This document shows positions 48,271 through 60,994 of a stretch of DNA of 64,000 nucleotides, piece by piece (position 1 is the stretch's first letter; every line of letters starts with the position of its first letter). The notes under the pieces were generated by a model, which saw only the letters and a list, made by a program, of their open reading frames with translations, was not told where the DNA came from and searched no databases. Both the position numbers and the translations under genes were made by a program. Source of the stretch: Saccopteryx bilineata (Eukaryota > Chordata > Mammalia > Chiroptera > Emballonuridae); the NCBI RefSeq assembly GCF_036850765.1, contig NC_089490.1, positions 292,436,982 through 292,500,981 of the forward strand. Direction: 5' to 3'.

Positions 48271-48542
48271 GGCCTGACCTGTGGTGGCACAGTGGATAAA
48301 GCGTCGACCTGGAATGCTGAGGCTGCCGGTTCGAAACCCTGGGCTTGCCTGGTCAAGGGCACATATGGGAGTTGATGCTTCTAGCTCCTCCCCCCTTCTC
48401 TCTCTCTGTCTCTCTCTCCTCTCTCTCCCTCTCTCTCTGTCTCTCTCTCCTCTCTAAAAATGAATAAATAAAATAAAAATAAAAAAATTAAAAAAAAAGC
48501 TTTAAAATTTAAAAAAAATCATTAAAAAAAAAAAAGAAAAAA
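48271..48542 (+). mobile_element. Type C SINE with a very long A-rich tail
   Basis: Head ggcctgacctgtggtggcac, box A gtggataaagcg, box B gccggttcgaaaccc and a CT-rich zone. About 80 bases of patterned A-rich tail (48456-48542) follow. The perfect 14-bp duplication gaaaaatatacccc (48257-48270 and 48543-48556) shows that the tail belongs to the insertion. Confidence 0.96.
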
Positions 48543-48556
48543 GAAAAATATACCCC

Positions 48557-49522
48557 ACCCTGTACACACTTAGTTTGTATTATGCACCAAGCTCCTTTCT
48601 AGGCTTTTGAAATAAATTAGAGAATAAAAGACAGAAATTTCCACCTTTATGTTATTTACATTCTTACAATAAGCAGGGAAATGATAAAGATTATGTAAAA
48701 ATATAGATGGAGTAACAGAAATTTTAATATCGAGTATGTGAGTAGTATATGTGTGGGTACATATGTTATGAGTCTTGCAATTTTAAACTGATTAGAGTGT
48801 TCAAGGCAGAATTAAGAAATTATTTTTCCAAAGATCTGCAATAGTCTATTATGAGAATTTAATAATTTAGAAATCACAGTATGATTAACTTTAACATACA
48901 TAAAAAAGAAGAATGAATTGAAAAGACTGGATAGTCAGATATTGTTAAATCAAACATGTTAAAATTAAAATATTATAGTAAATATTAATTGTAGATGGTG
49001 GTAGGTTCACTGTAAATATCTTTTACCTTTCCAGAATGTCTGAAAATTTTAAATAAAATGTTGGAAAAATATAGAAGAATTTACTTTACAGACATATATT
49101 TTATTTTACACATTTCTTCTTTTTCTATCTTTTTTTTTTTTCACACATCTTAGGCCTATACTCAAAAATTACATATGAAAAGTTATATCCATTCTCTGTT
49201 CTACTATTTTGACAATTATGTCCAGAAATCATGTTTACTTTTTTTTATCTCTTTGTATTCATAACTGTACATCTAAACATTACAATTTTATGTAAAAATA
49301 CTGACTAAATTTCAGAACATGATGAAGCATAAGGGTAGCCTCAGATCAAGTCATACTAGAAGTTATATTACAATTAAGTTTGTATATATAAAAAAGAATA
49401 TTACTTTAGAAATGCACCAATTATCTTGTAGAGTAATATCTGACAAACCACTGCCGAATTATTATTTGATTCCAAGAAATAAAATGATTTCAATTAGTCA
49501 AAATGTTACTGTTTAATTACAA
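48557..49522. other. Unclassified DNA
   Basis: No gene or repeat recognised. Confidence 0.5.
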
Positions 49523-49542
49523 AGAGATTTATTAAAATTTAA

Positions 49543-49701
49543 TGTTTATTTTATTTTTTAATGAATTTTAGAGAGAGGAAAGGAGAAAGGGAGAGACAGG
49601 AACATCAATCAGTTCCTGTATGCGCCCCGACCAAGTTTTGAACCAGAAATGTCTGTGCTTCTGGATGGTACTCTAACCAACTGAGCTACCCAGTCAGGGA
49701 G
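49543..49701 (-). mobile_element. Type D SINE
   Basis: Short minus-strand tRNA-derived SINE. The complement reads ccctgactgggtagctcagt, ggttagagtaccatcc and a B-box-like ctggttcaaaac. The perfect 20-bp duplication at 49523-49542 and 49702-49721 (starting agagatttatt) defines it. Confidence 0.92.
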
Positions 49702-49721
49702 AGAGATTTATTAAAATTTAA

Positions 49722-51059
49722 ACTTACTTTACAGTTTACCAAATGATATCCTTAAAGTTACAGTACATATAAAATATTAAAAATTTTGTTTTTTTTTTGT
49801 AAAACAAAACAACAAAACTAAGCTCCCCTTTAAATAAAAAACTATTGTTTTTGTAGAGTAGGTTTCTAGAAGTGGAGTTTCTGAATCAGACATTATAGAT
49901 ACTTTTATGCTTCTTTCTAGACACACATAACTGAATTGCTTTCCTAAAAAATATCATTTTATATTCCCACCAACATGGAAATACCTGAGATGTATCAAAG
50001 AAACTTGTATACAGATTTTTTCAGAAATATTTATAATGCAAGAAAATATAAAACAAAGACATTATCTGACAGATATTCAGCTGTTATATACCTATATTGT
50101 GTAAAAAATTATTTATATAAATATATTAAACAAACTTTAAAATGATCATTTTAATATATTAAGTATATCATACATAATTAATTTTTTGAAAAGTATTTGA
50201 CATGAAAGAAAAGCTAAATACTAAAACATATACTAGTAAATAAAATGGAAAAAATATATTGGTAACTTAAAAGGAATACACCAAAATGTTAATTTTGTAT
50301 AAAATTGTTGATAATTCATTTTCATTATAGTATTTTTTTATTTGTAGAACTTATTCTAACAAAAATCACTGTTAAATTGCTAATGAGCTACCTATTTAGT
50401 AAATGAGAGCAGAATGAGTATTTATGATTATTTAGTGACAGGAAAATTAATCTATGCTCTATTTTGAAATAAAATGATTAGAAATACTTTGATGGTATTT
50501 CTATTTAAACTATATGCCAAGAACTTTCAGACCTCTTTGTCTCAAGGTCCAACTTAACTCCTAAATTGACCTTTGTCCCTCCTATGTACCGTCTTGCTAT
50601 ACTATCCAAGAATTCCTTCCTCTCAGTAGGCAGCCTTTCTGGAATGTCTCAATAAATTGCCTTCGCATCGATTTCAGGTACTCAGATCCAATTTCCAAGG
50701 AACTCAAGGTGGGAGATTCTGAGAGAAACGATACATATAATATATCTAAGGATTTTAAAAATTACCATTAGGTTTTTATATAACAATTGGTAACTACAGT
50801 GAATTTTCACTTTATCCACAACATCCAGGAGAATGCTTTGCCTGTAATTGTGTCTCTGCTAACGAACATCAGGAATGTGGTCTACTGTGTTAGTATAATT
50901 TTTCTAACTTTCCTAAATGTGTAATGTATTATTCATAGAACAAAACTTAAAATATAAGAAAACACACTTAATGGCTCTTCTAACTTAGGTTAAACATTCT
51001 GAGGTAGAACATGTTTTTAGTAAACAACATAGGATACATTCTCAAATATACTTTAAAAT
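49722..51059. other. Unclassified DNA with possible old L1 and LTR scraps
   Basis: No gene. 49850-49990 (tctagaagtggagtttctga, then attcccaccaacatgg) resembles an antisense old L1 piece. 50500-50720 (gaatgtctcaataaattgcc) has a vaguely LTR-like poly(A) region. Neither is firm. Confidence 0.4.
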
Positions 51060-51150
51060 TTTTTTAATTGTGTTAATTGGGGTGACACTGGATAACATAA
51101 TTAAACAGCTTTCAGGTGCACAATTCTAGAACACATACATGCTCATCTTT
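51060..51150 (-). mobile_element. L1 3'-terminus fragment, antisense
   Basis: ttaattggggtgacactgga and gctttcaggtgcacaattct match, in antisense, the L1 3'UTR end also seen at 35500-35605. Short and 5'-truncated. Confidence 0.6.
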
Positions 51151-53499
51151 TAATAACAGCTAATATTCGCAGATTGAATTCCACAAATTGTTTGCATTTG
51201 AAAATCAATCTCAATTTTAAGACCAGGACAAGACACTGAGAAAAAAATAATGAGCTCCATATTTACACACCTCGAAACAAATGAGCAATCTCTGTAACCA
51301 GTGGGAAGCTTATAAAAAAACCATGCCATTTACTTTTGACATGTCAAAAATTAAAATGTACTTATGAGTTTTATTTTTAATACTGCAAGAGTAACTTAGT
51401 AAGAAAACCTCATTGTTATGCTTTCAACACTCAACTGAAGCCTGTAATGTCAAAGACCACATAGTTTGTCACAATGCTAGGAAATGCAACATAAAAGTAA
51501 GTGACAAGAAGGTCAAAAACATTTAAGAAATACCACAATCTGATTGTTTGAAAGACCTCATTTTACTCAGAAGAAGCAGCAAAACTTACCAGTGAACTAT
51601 TACACTATTAACTCCTTAACAAAAACCTTACTAAATAATAGTTTCTGGAAAACTTTTCGGCTCTACATTCTTCTTTTCACACGGTGTGATCCTGTAGTCT
51701 ATTTCACAGGACAATGCTCCACTGAATGCTGCCACCCTCTCAAATGGTGTGGTAGCTGTCAGTGATTTTCAAAGAAAGTTGAATAATATGTCCTTATCTT
51801 ATTTTAATGTGTTCAAAACACATGGACCTTTTTGGTGTTAGGGACGGGTAAAGAATGTGACCATAACGTGCAGCGTGGTCCATGCTGTGAGGCCAAACAG
51901 CATGAAACCGCATGCTTCATTAGTGATTCTCCTCATAGCAGCTGGCCAATGAATCATGACAATGAATCAGAAATATTAGGGTGTTTTTTTCTCCTTTTTC
52001 TCACTTTCTGCATTCACAAGCAATTATGAACAGTTGGATTCCACCTTTTGGTGAGTAGTATTTCAATTCTCTGCTTTTAACTTTATAGGTTTCCATTCCG
52101 AAATCAGATGCTCTAACTCATGCATTTGTTACAGAACACAAACCCATTTGAAGATTTTGACCATCTTCCAGTAAAAAAAAAAAATGGTTGTTAGGAAATA
52201 TACTTTTCAGTAGAAAAAGTCTCTCAATTGTTTTGAAGTAAGTCAAACCATTCTTATTAAAGACAAAATGAGTACCAGGCATTGTATGTCTTTCTCAAGA
52301 CAACAAAGAAAGACTATAAATCAGAGGTGTATTTAATCCCATTTGTTGAGAGTTGTATTGCAATTCTTTCCCCAACTCCCATAGGAGCAAAGAGAACAGG
52401 CATTCAAATTAATTAATTTGATATACCTAAGAATCTTTTACATCATGTTATGCAATACTAGGAATTCTGGCATGGCATACATGTTTCTGAATGAACACCC
52501 TTCAATATCCTTTTCTCCTCATATGCAAGAAAGACTGCCTATCATAGAAAGGATGAAGCCTCATTGGACCAAAAATATAAATCCACTCATTAAAATTAAC
52601 AGCTACTGTTAGTTGGAGTTCCATAAGGTAAGCTTGAATCATCACAATAGCCACTTTCTTTTTGTCTGTAGTGGCTCAGTGTCACCCTCCCTCCCCCAGC
52701 CAACAATGTTAACAAATTAGTTAACAGTGTATTTCATTTCAGAATAAAATTTAATTCCTACTTACTCTTTGACGGTACCTTTTAGACTCCCTGAATATGA
52801 TTGAGGCAATTTGTATACTCAAATTGCTATGGCAGTTTAAAAAAATAAAATGATCTGTTTAAAAACAGATAAAGAACTAGCCAATCAACTATATATATAT
52901 AACTGACTAGTGGAGCTTCTGCTGCAGGAAGAACAACTTATTTAAAGAATATCTGTAATTGTTTAAAAATAATTATCCTATGGTCTATGTTGTTTCTAAA
53001 GTGACATAAGCTTTGGAAATGCCAGTCTAAACATCTAGTAATATCTTTCAAAAAGAAAAATAAATTGAATGGCAATGTATTTTTAAATGGATTGAAAAAT
53101 AAAATGAAAATACATCAGGATTATTACCTATTGTTCTAAAGTACTGGGTAATTTTACATATCATGTAATTAACAATGTGATGTTCTCTCTAAGCAGCAAA
53201 CTCACTTTATACATTATTTTTTTGAGGCAATCATTTTATACAGTGAAGCAGAACTATTTATTTCACTCGAATAGTTATGATTTAGCTTTCATTTTTGTCA
53301 GCATTAACCTTTTTGCCTAGATGAATTTCTCAGGTTAATTACACAGAACCAGATTTTCCTTGTTCAAAATGCCATTGAAGTTTCTCAAATCATAAAACTT
53401 AGTACATTTCAGATGAAATCTATTAACAAGCCCTCTCAAATGTCTTCAGATTGTTTCAGTTCTTTCCTATTTTATACTAGCATCATGTGCAATCTCATA
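51151..53499. other. Unclassified DNA, about 2.3 kb
   Basis: No gene, RNA or repeat recognised. Short frames (51544-51765, 51832-52029, 52418-52612) have no recognisable motif. One of the longest repeat-free stretches in the window. Confidence 0.5.
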
Positions 53500-54486
53500 T
53501 GATGTTCCTCATTCCTTTACTATAAACTGCTCTTTTCAAGGCCAGTGACTTGCAATATGACAAATTCGAAGGACATAAGCCTTTTTTCATCTTAGATGAT
53601 CTATCCATGGCATTTAATGGAGCTTACCACACTTTCCTTCTTGACACATGTTTACTTCCTATCTTCTGTGACACCATAATATTGTCATTTTTAACTGCCT
53701 CAGAAGACATTTCTCTCAGCTGTATTCACTATTACTTGCTGGATTAGTGACACCCAGAAGTTGATTATATTCTGCTGCTGTTAGTCTTTAGCCTCTATCA
53801 GAGAACACCCTGTAGTCATATAACTCTATATAATATCTACATACAGGTGCCTTTACATTTATAACCTTAGTGAGATGAGTTTCCTGAACTCCAGACTCAT
53901 ACGTCCAATGGCTTACTTGACATCTCTATGTTGTCATCTCATACATTTCTTAAATGGAACATGTCTAAAAGAGAATTCCCAACTCTTAACTCTGGCCTTA
54001 ACACAGCCCACCAAATGGCTCAAGCAAAAACTTAAAATTTACTCTTGTTCTTCTTTATCTCTAACATCTCATGTCATATTTATCTTGTAGAATTATCAGG
54101 TCTATCTTCAAAATATAAACATATGTATCCAATGATTTTCCTTTTTTAACTGCTAGCATTTTAGTCAAATCATTGTTTAATATTGCCTAAACCAAAGCTA
54201 TACTCATCTGATTTTTCTATATCCATATTTCCTTTCTATAAATCAGTTTATTTATGGAAGCCAAGTTTGTAGCTGCCTTGATAAAAAATATTCCAATGTC
54301 TTTAATATCATCAGAATTAATCCAGGTTTAGTTATATGCTTACAATGTTTTACATTATCTTGACCCCTGGATAATTATCTGCCATTTTAATTAACATTCT
54401 CCTGCATATTACTATTCCTCAAACATAACATCTTTCTAATGCTTTGATACCTCAAACTCATTTTGTCTTTTTATATTTAAGAATCT

Positions 54487-55420
54487 AATACCCAAAATAT
54501 ACAAAGAACTCATAAAACTTAACAACAAACAAACAAACAATCCAATAAAAAATGGGAAGAGGACATGAACAGACACTTCTCCCAGGAAGAAATACAAATG
54601 GCCAACAGATATATGAAAAGATGCTCATCTTCATTAGTTATTAGAGAAATGCAAATCAAAACTACAATGAGATACCACCTCACACCTGTTAGATTAGCTA
54701 TTATCAACAAGACAGGTAATAGCAAATGTTGGAGAGGCTGTGGAGAAAAAGGAACCCTCATTCACTGTTGGTGGGAATGTAAAGTAGTACAACCATTATG
54801 GAAGAAAGTATGGTGGTTCCTCAAAAAACTGAAAATAGAACTACCTTATGACCCAGCAATCCCTCTACTGGGTATATACCCTCAAAACTCAGAAACATTG
54901 ATACGTAAAGACACATGTAGCCCCATGTTCATTGCAGCACTGTTCACAGTGGCCAAGACATGGAAACAACCAAAAAGCCCGTCAATAGAAGACTGGATAA
55001 AGAAGATGTGGCGCATATACACTATGGAATACTACTCAGCCATAAGAAATGATGACATCGGATCATGTACAACAAAATGGTGGGATCTTGATAACATTAT
55101 ACAGAGTGAAATAAGTAAATCAGAAAAAACCAAGAACTACATGATTCCATACATTGGTGGGACATAAAAACGAGACTAAGAGACGTGGACAAGAGTGGGG
55201 GTATGGGGGAGGGGGGCTCAGGAGGGGAGGAGCGAGAGGGGAAGGGGGAGGGGCACAAAGAAAACTAGATAGAGGGTGACAGAGTACAATCTGACTTTGG
55301 GTGATGGGTATGCAACATAATTGAATGACAAGATAACCTGGACATGTTTTCTTTGAATATGTGTACCCTGATTTATTGATGTCACCCCATTAACATTAAT
55401 AAAATTTTATTTATAAAAAA
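54487..55420 (+). mobile_element. 5'-truncated L1 (L1-3) inside L2
   Basis: L1 3' end with a G-rich 3'UTR (55196-55258) and a terminal aataaaatttt followed by an A-rich tail. The duplication aagaatct (54479-54486 and 55421-55428) flanks it. It belongs to a lineage somewhat different from L1-1/L1-2 (for example cccaggaagaaatacaaatg). Confidence 0.93.
54565..55167 (+). pseudogene. L1-3 ORF2 C-terminal fragment, open for 200 codons
   Basis: Uninterrupted end of an L1 ORF2, with no RT or endonuclease because of 5' truncation. It keeps the C-terminal cysteine region in full ([18 protein letters not shown]) and the normal end ...MIPYIGGT. The start ATG is just an internal methionine. The lack of lesions suggests a younger insertion than L1-1. 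It is not a gene. Confidence 0.93.
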
Positions 55421-55844
55421 AAGAATCTCAAATCCCTCTGCCTAATATTCTCTTCATATATGACTTGTTATTTATGACCTAGCTTAAATCACCTTTTCAA
55501 ATGATATTATATTCACTCATTTTGTTCTGTATATTATGCTACAATTATTGGGATTCACAATTTTTCTTCTTTTTCCCCCAACTTTTTTATTACCTGTGTC
55601 TCCCCATTAAAATCTAAACCATATCCTAACAGGAAACATGTCTATTTCTCAACTCTATCCTTAGTCCTAGGAAAATAATGGATTAGTAGTATGTGTCCAA
55701 TAAATATTGATTTCATACTGGATAAATATAGTACTTTATTATTTCTTTTATTATACACAAACAGAAAATCATTTTTTAAAAAAGGCTAGCAGTCCTGTGT
55801 ATTAATCCTTTTTCTAATAATGACTGGCTTTTTTCTCATAAATG

Positions 55845-55943
55845 TGTGTAAATCTCTTTCTTTCTCTGTGCCTCAGTTTTCCTGAGGGATTTGACTAAAT
55901 CAGATCTAAGCTCCTTTCCAATGATTCTGTTTCAATGATTGAA
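55845..55943 (+). mobile_element. MIR-like fragment
   Basis: tctctgtgcctcagttttcc followed by gggatttgactaaatcagat and a 'ctcctttccaatgattct' block resembles the 3' half of a MIR-type SINE. Diverged. Confidence 0.5.
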
Positions 55944-57085
55944 GGGGCCTATAAACTATAATATTATATTTATTTTATATTTTATTTCATTTCTCTTCTT
56001 TACATTTGAGCTACAACAAAAAACTTTATCACCTTAGAAAGTTTGAGGAAGTCTGTACCGAGATAAGATATACAGTACCTGTAACTTTTATTCTTGGTTT
56101 TCCTTTTAGTTCAATTCAGTTTCTGCTATATTCTAGACATGCTGATGTTTAAAATTATTCATGTTATTATAACTGTGGAATTATTCTTGTCTTTCCATTC
56201 TACAATATTTTCTTAATAGTTCTACTACTTTTCCCATAGTCCCTCTCTCAACAATTTCAAATAGACTTTCAAAGATTTTGCTTAAAAATACAAATGGAAA
56301 TGTACTTTTATTGTGTACACAAGAAGAAACTGATGTGATGAGGTGATGGAAGATGAGTCTACTGTGTGAGAACTTTTCTACTTCGGGCCATTTTAGTTCT
56401 CAATAAAGAAATTATTTCTTTCTAAAGCTGGATACTTTCTTATCTTTGTATCATTTATTTTTTAATTCACATCTTGTTAAAAGATATTCAAATAAAATAA
56501 GCTCTTTTGTTTATACAATCCTGGTCCCTGTTTGCATTAGGTTCAGTTCTATTGAGTACATTACTAAGTAGGGCTTGCAACCTTGAGGCAGGACAATCAG
56601 CAATGTTATTGTCACTCTATTCTAAATGTCTGGTTTGCCACAGCCCTCTTAGAGCTATTTCTTATTAAAAGTTACAGTCAGGAAACTTTTTTTTTGTAGC
56701 AAAATATTCATCAGACCAACTATGATTCACTAGCAATAAGCATTTCATGTTATGTCTGCAATCATTATCAAAAGACTTGATTTAGACACGTGGAGGGAGC
56801 ATCTTTTGGTTTTTTAGTTGCCAATTCAGTCATCTCCACTCCCTGATGTTAATCACCACCATAGCATCCGATTAAGAAATAGAAGCAAAAATAATATATG
56901 TATCTCCTACAGAGGAATATATGTATATTCTACAGAGATATAAATTGAATACTAATACACTAGGAAAGAAATTTTGCTTTATATTTATGTCCTCCTGTCT
57001 AAGGGAAATGAATTTCATTTAAAGTACTTGACTTATGATCTTTTAAAATGTATTTCACAATCAAGATTCTTATTTATTTTGTATA
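55944..57085. other. Unclassified DNA
   Basis: No gene or repeat recognised. Confidence 0.5.
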
Positions 57086-57094
57086 CTGTTTGAC

Positions 57095-57304
57095 ATTTTT
57101 TTATTTTAATTATTGATTTCATAGAGAGAGGAGACAGAGGGGCGGGGGAGCAAAAATGATTAATTCATAGCTGCTTCACTTTAGTTGTTCATTGATTGCT
57201 TGTTGTATGTGCCTTGACCAGGCAAGCCCAAGGCTTTGAACTGGCAATCTCAGCATTCCAGGTTGACACTCTATCCATTGTGCCACCACTGGCCAGCCTG
57301 TGTG
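57095..57304 (-). mobile_element. Short SINE, type C/B intermediate
   Basis: Minus strand. The head reads back from about 57297 (ccactggccagcc) with a type C box B region (ctttgaactggcaatctcag), and the body carries a B-like cttcactttagttgttcatt. Duplication ctgtttgac (57086-57094 and 57305-57313). Old. Confidence 0.82.
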
Positions 57305-57313
57305 CTGTTTGAC

Positions 57314-59995
57314 TTTTTAAAATACTCTCACACAATTATAAATGCTAATGTAATAAAAATAATAATATATAGAAACCCTTATATATTAATTCTTCAATGC
57401 AAATTCTTAGGTTTCTATTGAACATAGATTTAAGTGTACCTATTACACTCTTCTCTGTGCTCATAAACATACATAAAGACATACACACAGTTTTATTTTA
57501 AATGATATGCTTAAATACATATATGTGCATTTATTTTTCCTACTAAGTATCTTTGACCTATGTCCTTACCAAAACTTAGCAATTTAAGCATATTAAAATA
57601 GATACATTCTCTATAATATGTATTATGTCCTTTATCATTACTTTGTTTATGAACATTCAAGAGGTTAAACAGGTTTTGAAATTATAATTTTTTTTCTTGA
57701 TAGCAATTCACTGGCATCTTTTTATTTATGATGTTTTTCATTTGTTTTTGTACTTCTATGTATTTGGAGGCAAAATATTGAACTATTATTTTTTAAAAGT
57801 CTGTGTTTTAAATATAAAGAGGTTCTCCCATATTTTTTCCAAATAAGTTTTACCAATGCTTTTTAACAGTAGAATGTATGAAGTTACCTACTGCCCATAA
57901 TATCACTATTTCAGTGAAAAGCAAATAACTCATTGATACTTTAATTTGCATTCACCAATTAGTATCTGGGTATGGTAAGTCTTCTATATATGTATACTTT
58001 ATAGTAATATTACTATTAATGATTCTATTTATATTATTTGTGCTTTCTAAATCTTCATATGCACTTAGAATTTTTGGTATCACCCTTTACTTCTCCAGTT
58101 ATTTATATACAGACCTAAGCTCTTATTTATTGAAAGTACATTTATTAAAGCTAAAGATAATGAAACAAGGAAGAGTCTAGAATAGAAGCAGCAACAGGAG
58201 AACCTAAGCAGAGCTGCTCTGATTCTCTAAAACTGTTATAGGAAAGAAATGAGCCTGGGCAGGGTTGCTCTGGCTCACTGAGAAGTCAGAGAAGAGGGGG
58301 CCTGGAGACAGGTTCAGGGGCTTAGCCAGTAATCACTTTTGATGATTAGAACTTTATAGAAAGACGTATCATGTGGCACAAAATGCTCTTCTTATATCTC
58401 ACACTTCTGGGTTTCTTACTTAATATGAGTCAGAGCAAATTAATTTGTGTAATACCATTGCTATTGTCATTCTGGATTATCTAATATTTCTAGTTCAAGA
58501 ACACAGACATTTGTACTGAGTGATTTTTAATACTAAGTGTTCTTGACATAACACACTTTTAGAATGTGAACCAGGTGAATATAAAATAAGCCACAGAAGT
58601 CATGATAAAGATGGCTTCAATAATGGCAATAATAGTGAGCATATATAGAAATGAAACAAATTTTACTGTTTTACCAATCCCTTCAAAATTAAATTTTGAT
58701 TTACGATGTATAAATGAGTAATGTACACTAAAAGAAGTGCCTTTTTAAAATATGATATAAAATAGATACCTAGAACTTTGTAAAACTATGTCTAGGAATA
58801 TCTGTGTATCCAATATACAATTAAAAAATAAAATAAAATATCACTAATCAATTTAAGATAATGGTTTACTCTTTGTTCATTACATAAGCTCCTTTTGACA
58901 GAAATAATTGTTTCTTACTCCAGTACATTTCCATTTAATAAATTCAAGTATATTTCTTTAAAACTATTTTTCATGTCTTGAATATTATTTTAGATTTTAT
59001 AGTTCCTTCTATAAAATTTTCTCTGCATTATATAGTAGACATGAAGTGCTAGACAGAAGACTACAAACATCCACTCTACTACACCTTGCAAAATATTTAG
59101 TTCCTGTAATTTATTCTACCATATAAAAATTAAAATTATATTTGTATTCAAATACTCTGGATTTTATTAATGTATTATATTTATTAATTACATTATGTAA
59201 TGACTTACCTTTCAATATTAAAATCTCAAGGAATATTAATTTTTCTTCCCTTTTCTGGATTTTATTGTATTTTAATAGTATTTTAGTAGTTTTATTTATA
59301 TTTAATAAACCATTTTGTGAATTGTCTTCCAAAATAATTTTATAAATTTTTGTTAATATTGCTAATAGAAATTTAAAGCTGATAGCACTTTTAGCTAATT
59401 ATGGCTAGTAAAATAATGATTTTATATCTTGATTTTTTGTATAATGTCATCAAATTATTTTTAATAATTTTTAATGAGTAACCATGGTTTTATAATGTCT
59501 TTTTTATTTTTAATGTTCATTGTACCTATTATTAATAAATTAATTTATGTAGCTATATGGACAGTGTAATTTAAAATTATCAATACAAAATAAATGGTAA
59601 TAAAAACTTTACTTAGTAGGCAATTGATATACTTATTGCCTTGATTTGTTCTTAATAAAACTGAGGTCAATATTTATTTGGTAAAATTAGTTTTATTCTC
59701 AAAATGTGGAAAATGCACATTAAAAACTCTAAAAATTAAACATTACAACTAGATTAAAATGATATGGCATACTGTTCTAGAATGCCCTTAAAGAAATATT
59801 AAGAGGTTTTGAATGTAATAAATAAAAATAATAAATAAAATAAACTGATTTATTTACAAGGGGAAAAATGAAGACCATAAAAATGTCATTGTAAATGGAC
59901 TGTGGTTTTAATATATTAGTTTAGATCTTTTCCAAAGAATTAATATTTCAGAAAATGAAAAAGAACTCAACATTTTACTGAGGAGTTTAAAAATA
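57314..59995. other. Unclassified AT-rich DNA, about 2.7 kb
   Basis: No gene seen. 57830-58080 (ccaataagt-like and tttaatttgcattcaccaat) may be an antisense old L1 piece. 58140-58350 is locally less AT-rich without a recognisable family. The short paired frames at 59111-59345 are AT-rich noise. Confidence 0.4.
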
Positions 59996-60008
59996 CAATT
60001 GTTAATGT

Positions 60009-60380
60009 GTTTTTTTTTGTTTTGTTTTGTTTTGTTTTGTATTTTGCTGAAGCTAGAAACCAGGAGAGACAGACAGACTCTCACATGCGCCTGATCGGGA
60101 TCCACCCGGCACGCCCACCAGGGGGTGATGCTCTGCCCATCCGGGGCCTCGCTCTGCCGCGACCAGAGCCTCTCTAGCACCTGGGGCAGAGGCCAAGGAG
60201 CCATCCCCAGCGCTCGGGCCATCTTTCCTCCAATGGAGCCTCGGCTGCGGGAGGGGAAGAGAGAGACAGAGAGGAAGGAGAGGGGGAGGGGTGGAGAAGC
60301 AAATGGGCACTTCTCCTGTGTGCCCGGGGCCTTCTACAATCCAGGCCGATGCTCTACCACTGAGCCAACCGGCCAGGGCC
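60009..60380 (-). mobile_element. Type A SINE lacking box B
   Basis: Minus strand. Body and box A (gctctaccactgagcc) are good, but the segment that normally carries the box B (gaatcgaacccggg) is deleted at about 60325 (gtgtgcccggggccttctac). The tail is (TTTTG)n on the plus strand (60010-60040). The perfect 13-bp duplication caattgttaatgt (59996-60008 and 60381-60393) flanks it. Confidence 0.95.
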
Positions 60381-60620
60381 CAATTGTTAATGTTTTTATT
60401 CTGAGCTATGCTTGTTAATAAGTATATGCTAACTTTCAAAATAAATTATTTTTAAAAATTTCTTCAACATAAAAATAATTTTAATAGGAATTGAGTATTG
60501 TTTCAGTTTTTTCTAAGTATGACTGAGTAGGTAAAACTACTTTTTCTGTTTACTTTGAAAGGTAAATTTTTAGTAAACTTGTGCATTAGCATTTTTTTCC
60601 ATTTAAATTTTTTCGCTTGA

Positions 60621-60978
60621 GCCTGACCAGGCGGTGGTGCAGTGGATAGAGCGTCGGACTGGGATGCCGAGGACCCAGATTCGAGACCCCAAGGTCGGCA
60701 GCTTGAGCACAGGCTCATCTGGCTTGAGCAAAAAGCTCACCATCTTGGACCCAAGGTCGCTGGCTCGAGTAAGGGGTTAGTCGGTCTGCTGAAGGCCCGC
60801 TGTCAAGGCACATATGAGAAAGCAATCAATGAACAACTAACTGTTGCAATGAAAAACTGATGATTGATGCCTCTCATCTCTCTCTCTGTTCCTGTCTGTC
60901 TGTCTGACCCTATCTATCCCTCTCTCTGACTCTCTCTCTGTCCCTGTAAAAAAATAATAATAAAACAAATAAATAAAT
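60621..60978 (+). mobile_element. Type B SINE, young
   Basis: Complete plus-strand copy with head gcctgaccaggcggtggtgc, box A gtggatagagcgtcg and box B gattcgagacccc, then the usual body, CT zone and A-rich tail. Duplication attttttcgcttga near 60607-60620 and atttttcgcttga near 60982-60994. Confidence 0.96.
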
Positions 60979-60994
60979 AAAATTTTTCGCTTGA

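Larger units (their letters stand above)
53500..55735 (+). mobile_element. Ancient L2 (CR1-clade) LINE, split by L1-3
   Basis: Long diverged sense L2. The RT motif A region is visible as FILDDLSMAFNGAYHTFLLD (about 53590). Later come LNSRLIRPMAYLTSL and KQKLKIYSCSSLSLTSHVIF (53875-54090), which keep the L2 order. It goes on through 54100-54478 and, after L1-3, from 55429 to the 3' end (tgtccaataaatattgattt near 55698). The middle of the RT (motifs B/C) is missing. About 1.3 kb of L2 remains. Confidence 0.78.

Noticed and set aside
51151..53499. A hidden exon in the longest repeat-poor stretch
   Set aside because: No frame over about 75 codons and no convincing splice-flanked coding segment. 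Conservation data would be needed to look further.
54565..55167. 200-codon uninterrupted frame that could look like a gene
   Set aside because: It is the C-terminal end of L1 ORF2 with its cysteine motif, in a 5'-truncated L1 with a target duplication.
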